Assembly: GCA_039807445.1 (NCBI GenBank)
Contig: JBDHRG010000152.1
Location: forward strand, 1-9,002
Length of the DNA: 9,002 bases
Direction of reading: 5' to 3'
Source of the DNA: JBDHRG01 sp039807445
GTDB taxonomy: Bacteria; Pseudomonadota; Gammaproteobacteria; Competibacterales; Competibacteraceae
The number at the start of each line of letters is the position of its first letter. Position 1 is the first letter of the stretch. This document shows, piece after piece, positions 1 through 6,898 of the stretch. Made by a program: the position numbers and the translations under genes. A model generated the notes under the pieces. That model saw nothing but the letters and a program-made list of their open reading frames with translations, did no database searches and was not told the origin of the DNA.

Positions 1-210
1 GCGCAGGTGGTCAGCGGCTGGGATCTGGCCCGCTGGCAGCCCAAGCCGGCGCAGCGCGCCGTGCCGGCCGGCGCGGTGTACTGGTTCGAGGCCGGGACGC
101 TCGATGCCGAGGCGCTGGCGCGGCTGGCCACCGAGGGCTTGCCGGGCGCGGACGCCGCGCGCCGGGCCGAGGGCTTCAACAACGTCCTGATCGCGGCCTG
201 GCCGCGCTGA
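1..210 (+). CDS. cmr3: Cmr3, type III-B RAMP protein (partial, C-terminal 69 residues)
   Basis: This is the 3' end of a gene that begins left of the window; the frame is open from base 1 to the TGA at 208-210. Cmr3 is a Cas7/Cas5-like RAMP subunit that, in known Cmr complexes, pairs with Cas10/Cmr2 at the foot and holds the crRNA 5' tag. The visible part contains VSGWDL, then KPAQRAVPAGAVYWFEAG, which fits the conserved C-terminal 'RAVPAGSVY(F/W)' stretch of Cmr3, and ends GFNNVLIAAWPR. The gene that follows is an unmistakable cmr4, the usual neighbour, and that strengthens the call. The stop is 22 nt before the cmr4 ATG, so the genes are almost certainly one operon. Catalytic or tag-binding residues in the N-terminal part cannot be judged. 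Confidence 0.85.
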   Translation, partial: AQVVSGWDLARWQPKPAQRAVPAGAVYWFEAGTLDAEALARLATEGLPGADAARRAEGFNNVLIAAWPR

Positions 211-232
211 CGTATCCACGGGAGGACGAATC

Positions 233-1162
233 ATGTTCCAGGCTGCCAAGCCCCTGTTCATCTACTGCGTGAGCCCGGTGCACATGGGCGCCGGTACCGC
301 GCTCGGCGTGATCGACAACCCGATCCAGCGCGAGCGCCATACCGAGTACCCGCAGCTCGCCGGCTCTGGCCTCAAGGGCGCGATCCGCCACCACTTCCAG
401 GCACAGGCCCGCGACGCGCGGCTGGTGACGCGGTTGTTCGGCCCGGACTCGGACAAGGCTTCGGACCACGCCGGCGCGGTCAGCTTCGCCGACGCCCAGC
501 TCGTCGCCTTCCCGGTGCGCTCGGCCAGGCGCGGCTACGTCTACGCCACCTCGGCGCTGGCGCTGGCGCGGCTGCGCCGGCTGCTGGAGCTGGCCGACCA
601 CGCCGAGCTCCCCTGGCAGGTGCCGGCCGTGCCGGCCGCCGGCGCGGCCAAGGTGGCCGATACCGGGCTCGCCGGCGCGCTCGCGCTCGAGGCCTACCAG
701 CTTGAGGCAACCGAGGACGCCGGGCTGAAGAGCGTCGCTGCCTGGCTCGGCACGAACGCGCTGCCGGACGATGCCGCGCACGCCTTCTTCCGCGCCAAGT
801 TCGCGGCCGACCTGGTGCTGCTGCCCGACGAGGACTTCGGCTGGTTCACCCGCAACGCGACGCTGGTCGAGCCGCACGTGCGCATCAACGACGAGTCCGG
901 CACCGCCGACGACGGCGGCCTGTTCTACACCGAGAACCTGCCGCCCGAGAGCCTGCTGGCGACGGTGCTGATGGCTTCGGTCGAGCGCCATGCCTCGAAG
1001 CAGGGGCGGCCCGATGGGCTGCTCGACGCCGACACGGTACTGGCCACCGTGCTCGACGGCCGCGGCGAGGCCCTGCCCGGCATCCGCAACAGACTGCTGC
1101 AGGTGGGCGGCGACGCCACCACTGGCCGCGGCCAGGTGCTGTTCACGGCGCTGGAGGGCTGA
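233..1162 (+). CDS. cmr4: Cmr4, type III-B backbone RAMP subunit and target-RNA nuclease
   Basis: Cmr4 (Cas7 type, 309 aa, normal length) polymerises along the crRNA and cuts target RNA at 6-nt intervals. The N-terminus carries the HMGAGT segment (17-22), followed by D28 in GVIDNP, at the place of the catalytic aspartate known in Cmr4 homologues (about residue 26), so the subunit looks active. The RAMP motif with GSGLKGAIR is at 44-52. The family segment PHVRIND...GGLFYTENLPPESLL, which forms the thumb region, spans about 214-242. The C-terminal glycine-rich RAMP loop GGDATTGRGQ is at 292-301. The start is set by the SD GGAGGA at 221-226, 6 nt before the ATG. cmr5 begins 3 nt after the stop and its SD lies inside the cmr4 3' end, which suggests translational coupling. 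Confidence 0.96.
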   Translation: MFQAAKPLFIYCVSPVHMGAGTALGVIDNPIQRERHTEYPQLAGSGLKGAIRHHFQAQARDARLVTRLFGPDSDKASDHAGAVSFADAQLVAFPVRSARRGYVYATSALALARLRRLLELADHAELPWQVPAVPAAGAAKVADTGLAGALALEAYQLEATEDAGLKSVAAWLGTNALPDDAAHAFFRAKFAADLVLLPDEDFGWFTRNATLVEPHVRINDESGTADDGGLFYTENLPPESLLATVLMASVERHASKQGRPDGLLDADTVLATVLDGRGEALPGIRNRLLQVGGDATTGRGQVLFTALEG

Positions 1163-1165
1163 GCC

Positions 1166-1591
1166 ATGAACCAACGCACTACCCTGTCGCTAAACGGCAA
1201 AAGCCGTCCGGCGCCGGCCCGAACCGTCGGCGGCTCGCTCGACCAGCGCCGCGCCGCCTTCGCCTGGCAGCGCGTGGCCGAGCACGCCGGTGCGGGCGGC
1301 TTCGGCGACTACGTCAACCTCGCCAAGGCCGCACCGGCGCTGGTGATGGGCAACGGCCTGATGCAGGCGCTGGCTTTCTACCGCAGCAAGGGCAAGGGCC
1401 ACCACGAGCGCCTGCTCGAAGACCTGTGCCGCTGGCTGGCCGAGCGCCGACTGGCGCCGGGCGGCGAGTTCGCGCAAGCGATGGACGCGCTGCTGAAGAG
1501 CGACCCGGCGCAGTACCGCGCGGCGACCGAGGAATGCCTGGCGCTGCTGCGCTGGGTCCGCCAGTTCGCCGCGGCGCTGAAGACCAAGTGA
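1166..1591 (+). CDS. cmr5: Cmr5, type III-B small subunit
   Basis: This 141-aa protein is predicted to be almost wholly helical. In Cmr complexes several Cmr5 copies line the filament opposite Cmr4 and support target-RNA binding; no catalytic role is known. Diagnostic features are LDQRRAAFAWQRV (25-37) and the signature PALVMGNGLMQALAFYRSK (57-75), which matches the family pattern 'lP..I..NGL.q.LAF...K'. The helical remainder ends in VRQFAAALKTK. The first 24 or so residues are polar, lack an equivalent in short Cmr5 proteins, and look like an unstructured N-terminal tail; no other in-frame ATG offers a later start. The SD GGAGG at 1153-1157 within cmr4 supports the start. The AGGAGG overlapping its own stop (1591-1596) serves cmr6. 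Confidence 0.93.
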   Translation: MNQRTTLSLNGKSRPAPARTVGGSLDQRRAAFAWQRVAEHAGAGGFGDYVNLAKAAPALVMGNGLMQALAFYRSKGKGHHERLLEDLCRWLAERRLAPGGEFAQAMDALLKSDPAQYRAATEECLALLRWVRQFAAALKTK

Positions 1592-1601
1592 GGAGGCCGC
1601 G

Positions 1602-2915
1602 ATGACCCGCCCCGCCGTTCCCGCTTACCTGGACACGGTCCTGGCCGGCGACCTGCCGCCCGGCCACCGCTTCGGCTTGTACTTCGCCGGCTGGCAGGAC
1701 GACTGGCAACTGCCGAAGGAGGGCAAGGCCGAGGAGCTCGGCAAACTGGCCGCGCTCGGGGCAACCGCCACGGCCCAGCTCGGTGCGCTGCGCGCCCGCC
1801 AGGCGGCGCTCGCCAGCCAGACCGGCGACACCGTGCTGCGCGTGTCGGCCGTCTCGACCGCACCGTTCACCACCGGCCTGGGCATCGAGCATCCGCGCGA
1901 GAACGGCTTCGCCTTCCTCGACCCCTACGGCCTGCCGTACCTGCCGGGATCGGGCGTCAAAGGCGTGCTGCGCCGCGCCGCCGAAGAGCTGGCGCTGGCC
2001 GAGGGCGCAGCGGCCCAAGGCTGGGACATCGTCGCGCTCTGGTGGCTGTTCGGCTTCGAGCCGGCCAGCACCTACCTGACCGGACCGGACGGCAACACGC
2101 CGAAGGGGCTGGAAGAGGTCGCCGAAGCCTGGCGTACGGCCTATCTGCGCGCCGTCGAGCGTCTGCCGGCGGACCACGGCCCGCTGCGCACGCTGTTCGA
2201 GCTCGCCATGCCCGAGCACGAGCGCCGCGACCTCGGTGACGATCCGCGCCGCTGGCTGCGGCTGCTCGCCGCTGACCGGACGCTGCGCGAGCGCGTGCGC
2301 ACCCGCGGCGCGCTGAGCTTCTGGGACGTGCTGCCCAAGCCGGCCGGTGAGCGCCTTGCCGTCGACATCCTCAACCCGCACCACAAGGGCTACTACGAAG
2401 GCAAGGTCGGCCCGCACGATGCCGAGAGCCCGGAGCCGGCCTTCTTCCTCACCGTGCCGCCGGATAGCCGGTTCGACTTCCACGTGCGCTGCGAGCCCGC
2501 CCGCCTGCCCGAGCCGCTGCGCGAAAGGTGGCGTGAGCTGGCGCGGGCCGCTTTCGTCCACGCCTTCGACTGGCTCGGCTTCGGTGCCAAGACGGCGGTC
2601 GGCTACGGTGCGCTGCGCGATGCCGCCGCGCCGGCGGCTGCGGCGACACCGGCGGTGAGTGGCGGTGCCACGCTGAGCGCGGAAACGGAGCGCTGGGAAA
2701 ACGCAGCGCTCGAATGGCAACCCGGCTCGCAGACGCTGATCGCCCGGCGCGGCAGCGAGAGCGCGCGGCTCAAGGGCGAGCCCGCCAAGGCGCTGCTCGA
2801 GGCGCTGAGCAAGAACCAGCGCAGCAGGCTCGGCCGCGGCCTGGTGCTGACCGTCGCGGTGCGCCGCATCGGCAACCGCTGCGAGCTCGAAGGGCTGGAG
2901 TTGCCGGCCGGCTGA
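1602..2915 (+). CDS. cmr6: Cmr6, type III-B RAMP protein with C-terminal extension
   Basis: Cmr6 is a Cas7-like RAMP protein that, with Cmr1, caps the 3' end of the crRNA in the Cmr filament. Seen in sequence: TGLGIEHPRENGFAF (91-105), the RAMP motif PYLPGSGVKGVLR (112-124), VDILNPHHKGYY (254-265), and the C-terminal glycine-rich motif GFGAKTAVGYGAL (326-338). All are family hallmarks. At 437 aa it is longer than many Cmr6 proteins. After an Ala/Pro-rich linker (about 341-357) comes an extra segment of about 80 residues (358-437) with alternating strand-like stretches, including LVLTVAVRRIGN. About 75 residues before TGLG are also present, with an Ala/Leu-rich helix at 43-72. The SD AGGAGG (1591-1596) lies 5 nt before the ATG. 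It is the last recognised cas gene on the right. Confidence 0.94.
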   Translation: MTRPAVPAYLDTVLAGDLPPGHRFGLYFAGWQDDWQLPKEGKAEELGKLAALGATATAQLGALRARQAALASQTGDTVLRVSAVSTAPFTTGLGIEHPRENGFAFLDPYGLPYLPGSGVKGVLRRAAEELALAEGAAAQGWDIVALWWLFGFEPASTYLTGPDGNTPKGLEEVAEAWRTAYLRAVERLPADHGPLRTLFELAMPEHERRDLGDDPRRWLRLLAADRTLRERVRTRGALSFWDVLPKPAGERLAVDILNPHHKGYYEGKVGPHDAESPEPAFFLTVPPDSRFDFHVRCEPARLPEPLRERWRELARAAFVHAFDWLGFGAKTAVGYGALRDAAAPAAAATPAVSGGATLSAETERWENAALEWQPGSQTLIARRGSESARLKGEPAKALLEALSKNQRSRLGRGLVLTVAVRRIGNRCELEGLELPAG

Positions 2916-2953
2916 GCCTCGGCGCAGGATGGCGGCATCAGGAACCGTATGTC

Positions 2954-2958
2954 GGAGG
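2954..2958 (+). promoter_or_regulatory. Shine-Dalgarno site for the Uma2-family gene
   Basis: GGAGG lies 7 nt before the ATG at 2966. It decides the start: the same frame stays open far upstream, overlapping the cmr6 3' end, but no ribosome site is seen there and the family homology begins only after 2966. Confidence 0.75.
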
Positions 2959-2965
2959 TGGCGCC

Positions 2966-3451
2966 ATGCAGTGGCAGGAGATCTGCGACAACCCGCTGCT
3001 GCGGGATCTGCCGTTCAAGATCGAGACCAACCGCTGGGGCAAGATCGAGATGAGCCCGGCATCGAACGAGCACGGCCTCTACCAGGCGCTGCTGGTGCAG
3101 TGGCTGGGGCGCGCCATCAGCGACGGCCTCTCCATCACCGAATGCAGTGTCCAGACCAGCGACGGCGTCAAGGTCGCCGATGCGGCCTGGGCCAGCACCG
3201 ACTTCCTGCGCCGGCACGGCGTCGCCAACCCCTACCCCGAGGCGCCCGAGATCGTGGTCGAGATCCTCTCGCCCTCGAACAGCGCCGAGGAAATGGCGCT
3301 GAAGCAGGATCTGTACTTCGCCCGCGGCGCGCGCGAGTTCTGGCTGGTCGAGCGCGACGGGCGGCTGCGCTTCTTCGGCAAGCACCAGGAGTTCGAGCGC
3401 AGCGCGCTGGCGCCGACCTTCCCGGCGAAGCTCGAGACGCCGTTCAACTGA
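2966..3451 (+). CDS. Uma2-family (DUF820) putative restriction endonuclease
   Basis: This 161-aa protein belongs to the Uma2/DUF820 family, which has a PD-(D/E)XK nuclease fold; biological roles are largely unknown. Seen in sequence: KIEMSPASNEHGLYQ (26-40), with the family's conserved His (H36); VKVADAAWAS (68-77), with candidate metal-binding D72; PEIVVEILSPSNSAEEM (94-110), with candidate acidic E99; and K113 followed by Y117, then GAREFWLVERDGRLRFF (121-137), the family C-terminal strand. Length is slightly below the usual 180-200 aa, mainly from a short N-terminus. It sits 50 nt after cmr6 on the same strand with its own SD, so cotranscription is plausible. No CARF or other cyclic-oligoadenylate sensor domain is visible. 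Whether it works with Cmr or is a passenger is not decided by the sequence. Confidence 0.87.
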   Translation: MQWQEICDNPLLRDLPFKIETNRWGKIEMSPASNEHGLYQALLVQWLGRAISDGLSITECSVQTSDGVKVADAAWASTDFLRRHGVANPYPEAPEIVVEILSPSNSAEEMALKQDLYFARGAREFWLVERDGRLRFFGKHQEFERSALAPTFPAKLETPFN

Positions 3452-3503
3452 GAGGTTCGCGGTGACGGCGAGCTTGCGGCGGCTGGAGGAGGCGATCAGA
3501 CGC

Positions 3504-3543
3504 GAGGCGTGAGGTGGGCGCTGTGCCAGCGTCTTCACGCTTC
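3504..3543 (+). terminator. Compound hairpin between convergent Uma2 gene and ypjD (possible terminator)
   Basis: The outer stem pairs 3504-3514 (GAGGCGTGAGG) with 3533-3543 (CTTCACGCTTC), 11 pairs including two G-U wobbles. An inner stem pairs CGCTG (3519-3523) with CAGCG (3527-3531) around the loop TGC. The G-U pairs exist only in RNA read from the + strand; the minus-strand RNA would have A-C mismatches there, so the fold favours the Uma2 side. No T-tract follows, so a Rho-independent terminator is not proven. Confidence 0.45.
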
Positions 3544-3567
3544 ACGCTTCACGCTTCACGCTTCAGC
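3534..3567. repeat. Heptamer tandem repeat (TTCACGC)4 plus a degenerate fifth unit
   Basis: Four perfect head-to-tail copies of TTCACGC fill 3534-3561, followed by TTCAGC. The right part lies inside ypjD: on the minus strand the unit reads GCGTGAA, encodes the last residues KREA, and supplies the TGA stop (3549-3551). The same heptamer, as its rotation TGAAGCG, recurs in the ffh-rpsP spacer. Confidence 0.95.
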
Positions 3568-4364
3568 ACCAGCTCCAGCGCCAGCTTCGAGCCGAAGTAG
3601 GCCAGCGCCAGCACCGCGAAGCCGGCCAGCGTCCAGCGGATCGCGGTGCGGCCGCGCCAGCCGAAGCGCGCCCGACCCCACAGCAGCACGCCGAACACTC
3701 CCCAGGCGGCGATCGACAGCACGGTCTTGTGCACCAGGTGCTGGGCGAAGACGTCGTCGAGGAAGACGAAGCCCGAGGCCAGCGCGGCGGTGAGCGCGAC
3801 GAAGCCGGCGCCGATCATCTGGAACAGCATGCGCTCCATCGTGATCAGCGGCGGGATGCCGCGCACGAAGCCGCCCGGGTGGCGGTGGCGCAGGCGGTGG
3901 TCCTGCACCGCGAGCAGCAGCGCCTGCACCGCGGCCAGCGCCAGCAGCGAATAGGCCAGCACCGACAGCAGGATGTGCGCCTCGAGCGGCCACTGGCGGG
4001 CGTCGGCGACCAGCCGCCCGCCGGGGAAGGCGAGCGCCAGCACCACGGTCAGCGCCGCGTATGGCAGCAGCACGATGCCGAGGTTCTCGACCGGGCGGGC
4101 CAGGGTCGCTGCGAGCAGCAGCAGCGCGATCAGCCAGCCGGTGAACGACAGCGCGTTGAAGAAGCCGAGGTCGAGCCCTTCGGGGCGCAGCACGGTCTGG
4201 CCGAGCACCAGCGCGTGCAGCGCGATCGCCGCCAGCCCGAGCATCAGCGCCCCGCCCTTGCCGGGCTGCTGTGGCTGGCCGGTGCGGGCGAGCCGCACTC
4301 CCAGCCAGGCGCCGGTGGTCAGGTAGAGCAGGGCGGCCAGGCCGCCGATCGCGGAGCTCGGCAT
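3549..4364 (-). CDS. ypjD: YpjD, CcsA-like cytochrome c assembly family inner-membrane protein
   Basis: The protein is a polytopic membrane protein of the CcmC/CcsA/HemX-like family (DUF-type YpjD), 271 aa against about 263 in E. coli. About eight hydrophobic segments lie near residues 3-24, 38-56, 69-90, 95-114, 129-153, 180-203, 213-230 and 243-265. Family marks are WPLEAHILLSVLAYSLLALA (126-145, H130) and HKTVLSIAAWGVFG (212-225, H212), histidines typical of heme-handling relatives. A heme role for YpjD itself is inferred from family only. The start at 4364 is chosen because it gives the family-like N-terminus; ATGs at 4400 and 4397 lie in frame but add a charged, unconserved leader and overlap a putative -10 box. 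No strong SD is visible. It is divergent from ffh, as in E. coli. Its last codons and stop are made of the heptamer repeat. Confidence 0.87.
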   Translation of the reverse strand: MPSSAIGGLAALLYLTTGAWLGVRLARTGQPQQPGKGGALMLGLAAIALHALVLGQTVLRPEGLDLGFFNALSFTGWLIALLLLAATLARPVENLGIVLLPYAALTVVLALAFPGGRLVADARQWPLEAHILLSVLAYSLLALAAVQALLLAVQDHRLRHRHPGGFVRGIPPLITMERMLFQMIGAGFVALTAALASGFVFLDDVFAQHLVHKTVLSIAAWGVFGVLLWGRARFGWRGRTAIRWTLAGFAVLALAYFGSKLALELVLKREA

Positions 4365-4395
4365 GGGCGGGGTCTCGGGCGGGAATCGGTCGCGC

Positions 4396-4424
4396 ATCAT
4401 ATCCGAGGGGCGTGGCACGAGGGG
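4396..4424 (-). promoter_or_regulatory. Possible ypjD promoter
   Basis: The minus strand reads TATGAT at 4401-4396, one base off the -10 consensus and about 30 nt before the chosen ypjD ATG. The expected -35 position (about 4424-4419) reads CCCCTC, a poor match, and falls in the left arm of the intergenic hairpin. Weak support. Confidence 0.3.
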
Positions 4425-4458
4425 CATCTTTCACTCGTCCCTCGTGCCTCGCTCCTCG
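4404..4458. repeat. Heptad-built inverted repeat between ypjD and ffh
   Basis: The arms 4404-4424 and 4438-4458 are 21 nt each and pair with only three non-Watson-Crick positions (two of them G-U in + strand RNA) around a 13-nt loop. The left arm reads as three 7-mers: CGAGGGG, CGTGGCA, CGAGGGG. The right side reads TCACTCG, TCCCTCG, TGCCTCG, CTCCTCG (4431-4458), consensus NNCCTCG. It lies between the -10 boxes of the two divergent genes and spans the expected -35 region of both. Confidence 0.8.
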
Positions 4459-4471
4459 AGCCTTATATACT
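4443..4471 (+). promoter_or_regulatory. Likely ffh promoter
   Basis: TATACT at 4466-4471 is a good -10 box (TATATA overlaps it) in otherwise very GC-rich DNA, 32 nt before the ffh ATG. The -35 position 17 bp upstream (4443-4448) reads CGTGCC, far from consensus, and lies in the right arm of the intergenic hairpin. Confidence 0.5.
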
Positions 4472-4503
4472 GCCTCCTTCCCGCCTTCCCCGGACTCCGA
4501 GCC

Positions 4504-5882
<1,379 letters not shown>

Positions 5883-5883
<1 letters not shown>

Positions 5884-5988
5884 TGGGGAATGGGGAATGG
5901 GGTGATCGTGAAGCGTTAGACGTGAAGCGTGATGCGGCCTCATCACGTCTAACGCTATCACGTCTTTCCCCCATCCCTCGTTCCCCAT
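5883..5988. repeat. Long heptad-built inverted repeat between ffh and rpsP
   Basis: The perfect core arms are 5912-5925 and 5943-5956 (14 bp). They extend outward through 5907-5911/5958-5962 with one bulged A, then imperfectly through G-rich 5883-5902 against C-rich 5968-5988, up to ATGGGGAA/TTCCCCAT at the ends. From 5881 the left arm divides into 7-mers: TGATGGG, GAATGGG, GAATGGG, GTGATCG, TGAAGCG, TTAGACG, TGAAGCG, TGATGCG. CGTGAAGCGT occurs twice (5907-5916 and 5921-5930). An alternative inner stem pairs 5928-5934 with 5941-5947. The element fills the spacer right from the ffh stop codon. Confidence 0.85.
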
Positions 5989-5999
5989 CGCCCCTCACC

Positions 6000-6025
6000 G
6001 CCGGCTCTTGAGCCGGCAGGATTTT
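6000..6025 (+). terminator. Likely intrinsic terminator of ffh
   Basis: GCCGGCTC (6000-6007) and GAGCCGGC (6010-6017) form a perfect 8-bp inverted repeat with a two-base centre, in practice a stem with a four-base loop. AGGA and then TTTT (6022-6025) follow. The U-run is short, so termination may be partial, letting some ffh transcription reach rpsP. The -35 box of the rpsP promoter lies in its loop and right arm. Confidence 0.6.
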
Positions 6026-6035
6026 CGCGTACAAT
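6008..6035 (+). promoter_or_regulatory. Likely promoter of the rpsP-rimM-trmD-rplS operon
   Basis: TTGAGC (6008-6013) and TACAAT (6030-6035) are separated by 16 bp, a good sigma-70 pair in high-GC DNA. Transcription would start near 6042, leaving a leader of about 65 nt before rpsP. The -35 box overlaps the ffh terminator stem. Confidence 0.7.
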
Positions 6036-6107
6036 CCGCGGTTTCCTTGGGCCTGCCCCCGTCGGGTGGGTCGCTGAATCGACAAATCGCAAGGGGAACA
6101 CAAGCGA

Positions 6108-6362
6108 ATGGTCACCATCCGTCTGGCCCGTGGCGGCGCCAAGAAGCGTCCTTTCTACCATGTGGTCGTCACCGACAGCCGCAGCCGCCGCGACGGCCGC
6201 TACATCGAGCGCGTGGGCTTCTTCAACCCCATCGCCAAGGGCGGTGAGGTGCGCCTGAACCTGGACGACGCGCGCGTGCAGTACTGGCTGAGCCAGGGCG
6301 CGCAGACCTCCGACCGCGTCGCCGCGCTGATCAAGGAGTCGGCCAGGGCCGCTGCGGCCTGA
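6108..6362 (+). CDS. rpsP: 30S ribosomal protein S16
   Basis: S16 (84 aa, family about 80-90) is a core protein of the 30S body that binds 16S rRNA and aids assembly. The N-terminus MVTIRLARGGAKKRPFYHVV with VTDSRSRRDGRYIERVGFFNP (21-41) is the S16 signature, followed by LNLDDARVQYWLSQGAQTSDRV. The tail is short and Ala-rich (ESARAAAA). The SD AAGGGGA (6091-6097) lies 10 nt before the ATG. It is the first gene of the four-gene operon, with its own promoter upstream. rimM starts 2 nt after its stop. Confidence 0.98.
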   Translation: MVTIRLARGGAKKRPFYHVVVTDSRSRRDGRYIERVGFFNPIAKGGEVRLNLDDARVQYWLSQGAQTSDRVAALIKESARAAAA

Positions 6363-6364
6363 GG

Positions 6365-6892
6365 GTGAGCGAGGCCGTGTCCGGTACCGACGCCGCGCGT
6401 TGGGTGGTGATGGGCCGGGTGTCCGGCCTGTACGGCGTCCGGGGCTGGGTCAAGGTGTTTTCGTACGCCGAGCCGCGCGAGGGCATCGCCGAATACGCGC
6501 CGCTGTACCTGGGCGCGGGCGAGGACTGGCGGGTGGTCGAAGTCGCCGAGGCGCGCGCACACGGCAAGGGCGTGGTGCTGCGCTTCGAGGGCATCGCCGA
6601 CCGCGACGCCGCCGCCAGACTGGTGGGCTGCGACATCGCGGTGCGCCGCGAACAGCTGCCGGAGCCCGCAGCGGGCGAGTATTACTGGGCCGACCTGATC
6701 GGGCTGAAGGTCGTGACGGTCGAAGGCATCGAGCTCGGCGTGGTCGACCACCTGTTCGAGACCGGTGCCAACGACGTGGTGGTGGTGAAGGGCGAGCGCG
6801 AGCGGCTGATCCCCTTCCTGAGCGGCAGCGTGATCGCCGGGATCGATCTCGGCCAGCGCGTGATGCGGGTCGACTGGGATCCGGGCTTCTGA
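6365..6892 (+). CDS. rimM: RimM, ribosome maturation factor
   Basis: RimM binds S19 and the head of the pre-30S subunit to assist 16S rRNA processing. The 175-aa product (E. coli 182) shows the N-terminal beta-barrel signature VVMGRVSGLYGVRGWVKVFS (14-33) and the RNA-contact-like GIADRDAAARLVGCDIAV. The PRC-barrel half opens with GEYYWADLIGLKV and ends VDWDPGF, nearly identical to the E. coli C-terminus. The GTG at 6365 is chosen: it gives the usual 10-15 residues before VVMGRV. An ATG at 6410 would cut into the conserved strand. The only SD-like bases (GAGG, 6361-6364) touch the start codon, so translation probably depends on coupling to rpsP, which stops 2 nt earlier. Confidence 0.95.
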   Translation: MSEAVSGTDAARWVVMGRVSGLYGVRGWVKVFSYAEPREGIAEYAPLYLGAGEDWRVVEVAEARAHGKGVVLRFEGIADRDAAARLVGCDIAVRREQLPEPAAGEYYWADLIGLKVVTVEGIELGVVDHLFETGANDVVVVKGERERLIPFLSGSVIAGIDLGQRVMRVDWDPGF

Positions 6893-6898
6893 GGCGCG

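Noticed and set aside
1314..2720. 468-aa minus-strand open frame under cmr5-cmr6
   Set aside because: Shadow of the real cmr5 and cmr6 frames, with no family signature.
2714..2965. Long N-terminal extension of the Uma2-family protein
   Set aside because: The frame is open but overlaps cmr6 out of frame, is Arg/Gln/Ala-rich, and the SD at 2954-2958 points to the ATG at 2966.
3462..3512. Small gene starting GTG and ending IRREA-stop
   Set aside because: Only 16 residues with no SD; the ending is explained by the repeat word. It could be a remnant, but nothing supports a gene.
3534..3567. CRISPR array after the cas genes
   Set aside because: The repeats are 7 bp and directly adjacent, with no 30-40 bp spacers; this is a simple tandem repeat.
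4365..4427. Earlier start codons for ypjD
   Set aside because: They would add an unconserved charged leader and run into the hairpin element and the -10-like box; the ATG at 4364 matches family length.
6036..6107. Riboswitch or ribosomal-protein autoregulatory leader before rpsP
   Set aside because: Only short stems such as GTCG/CGAC (6070-6083 region) are seen; no known leader motif is recognisable.
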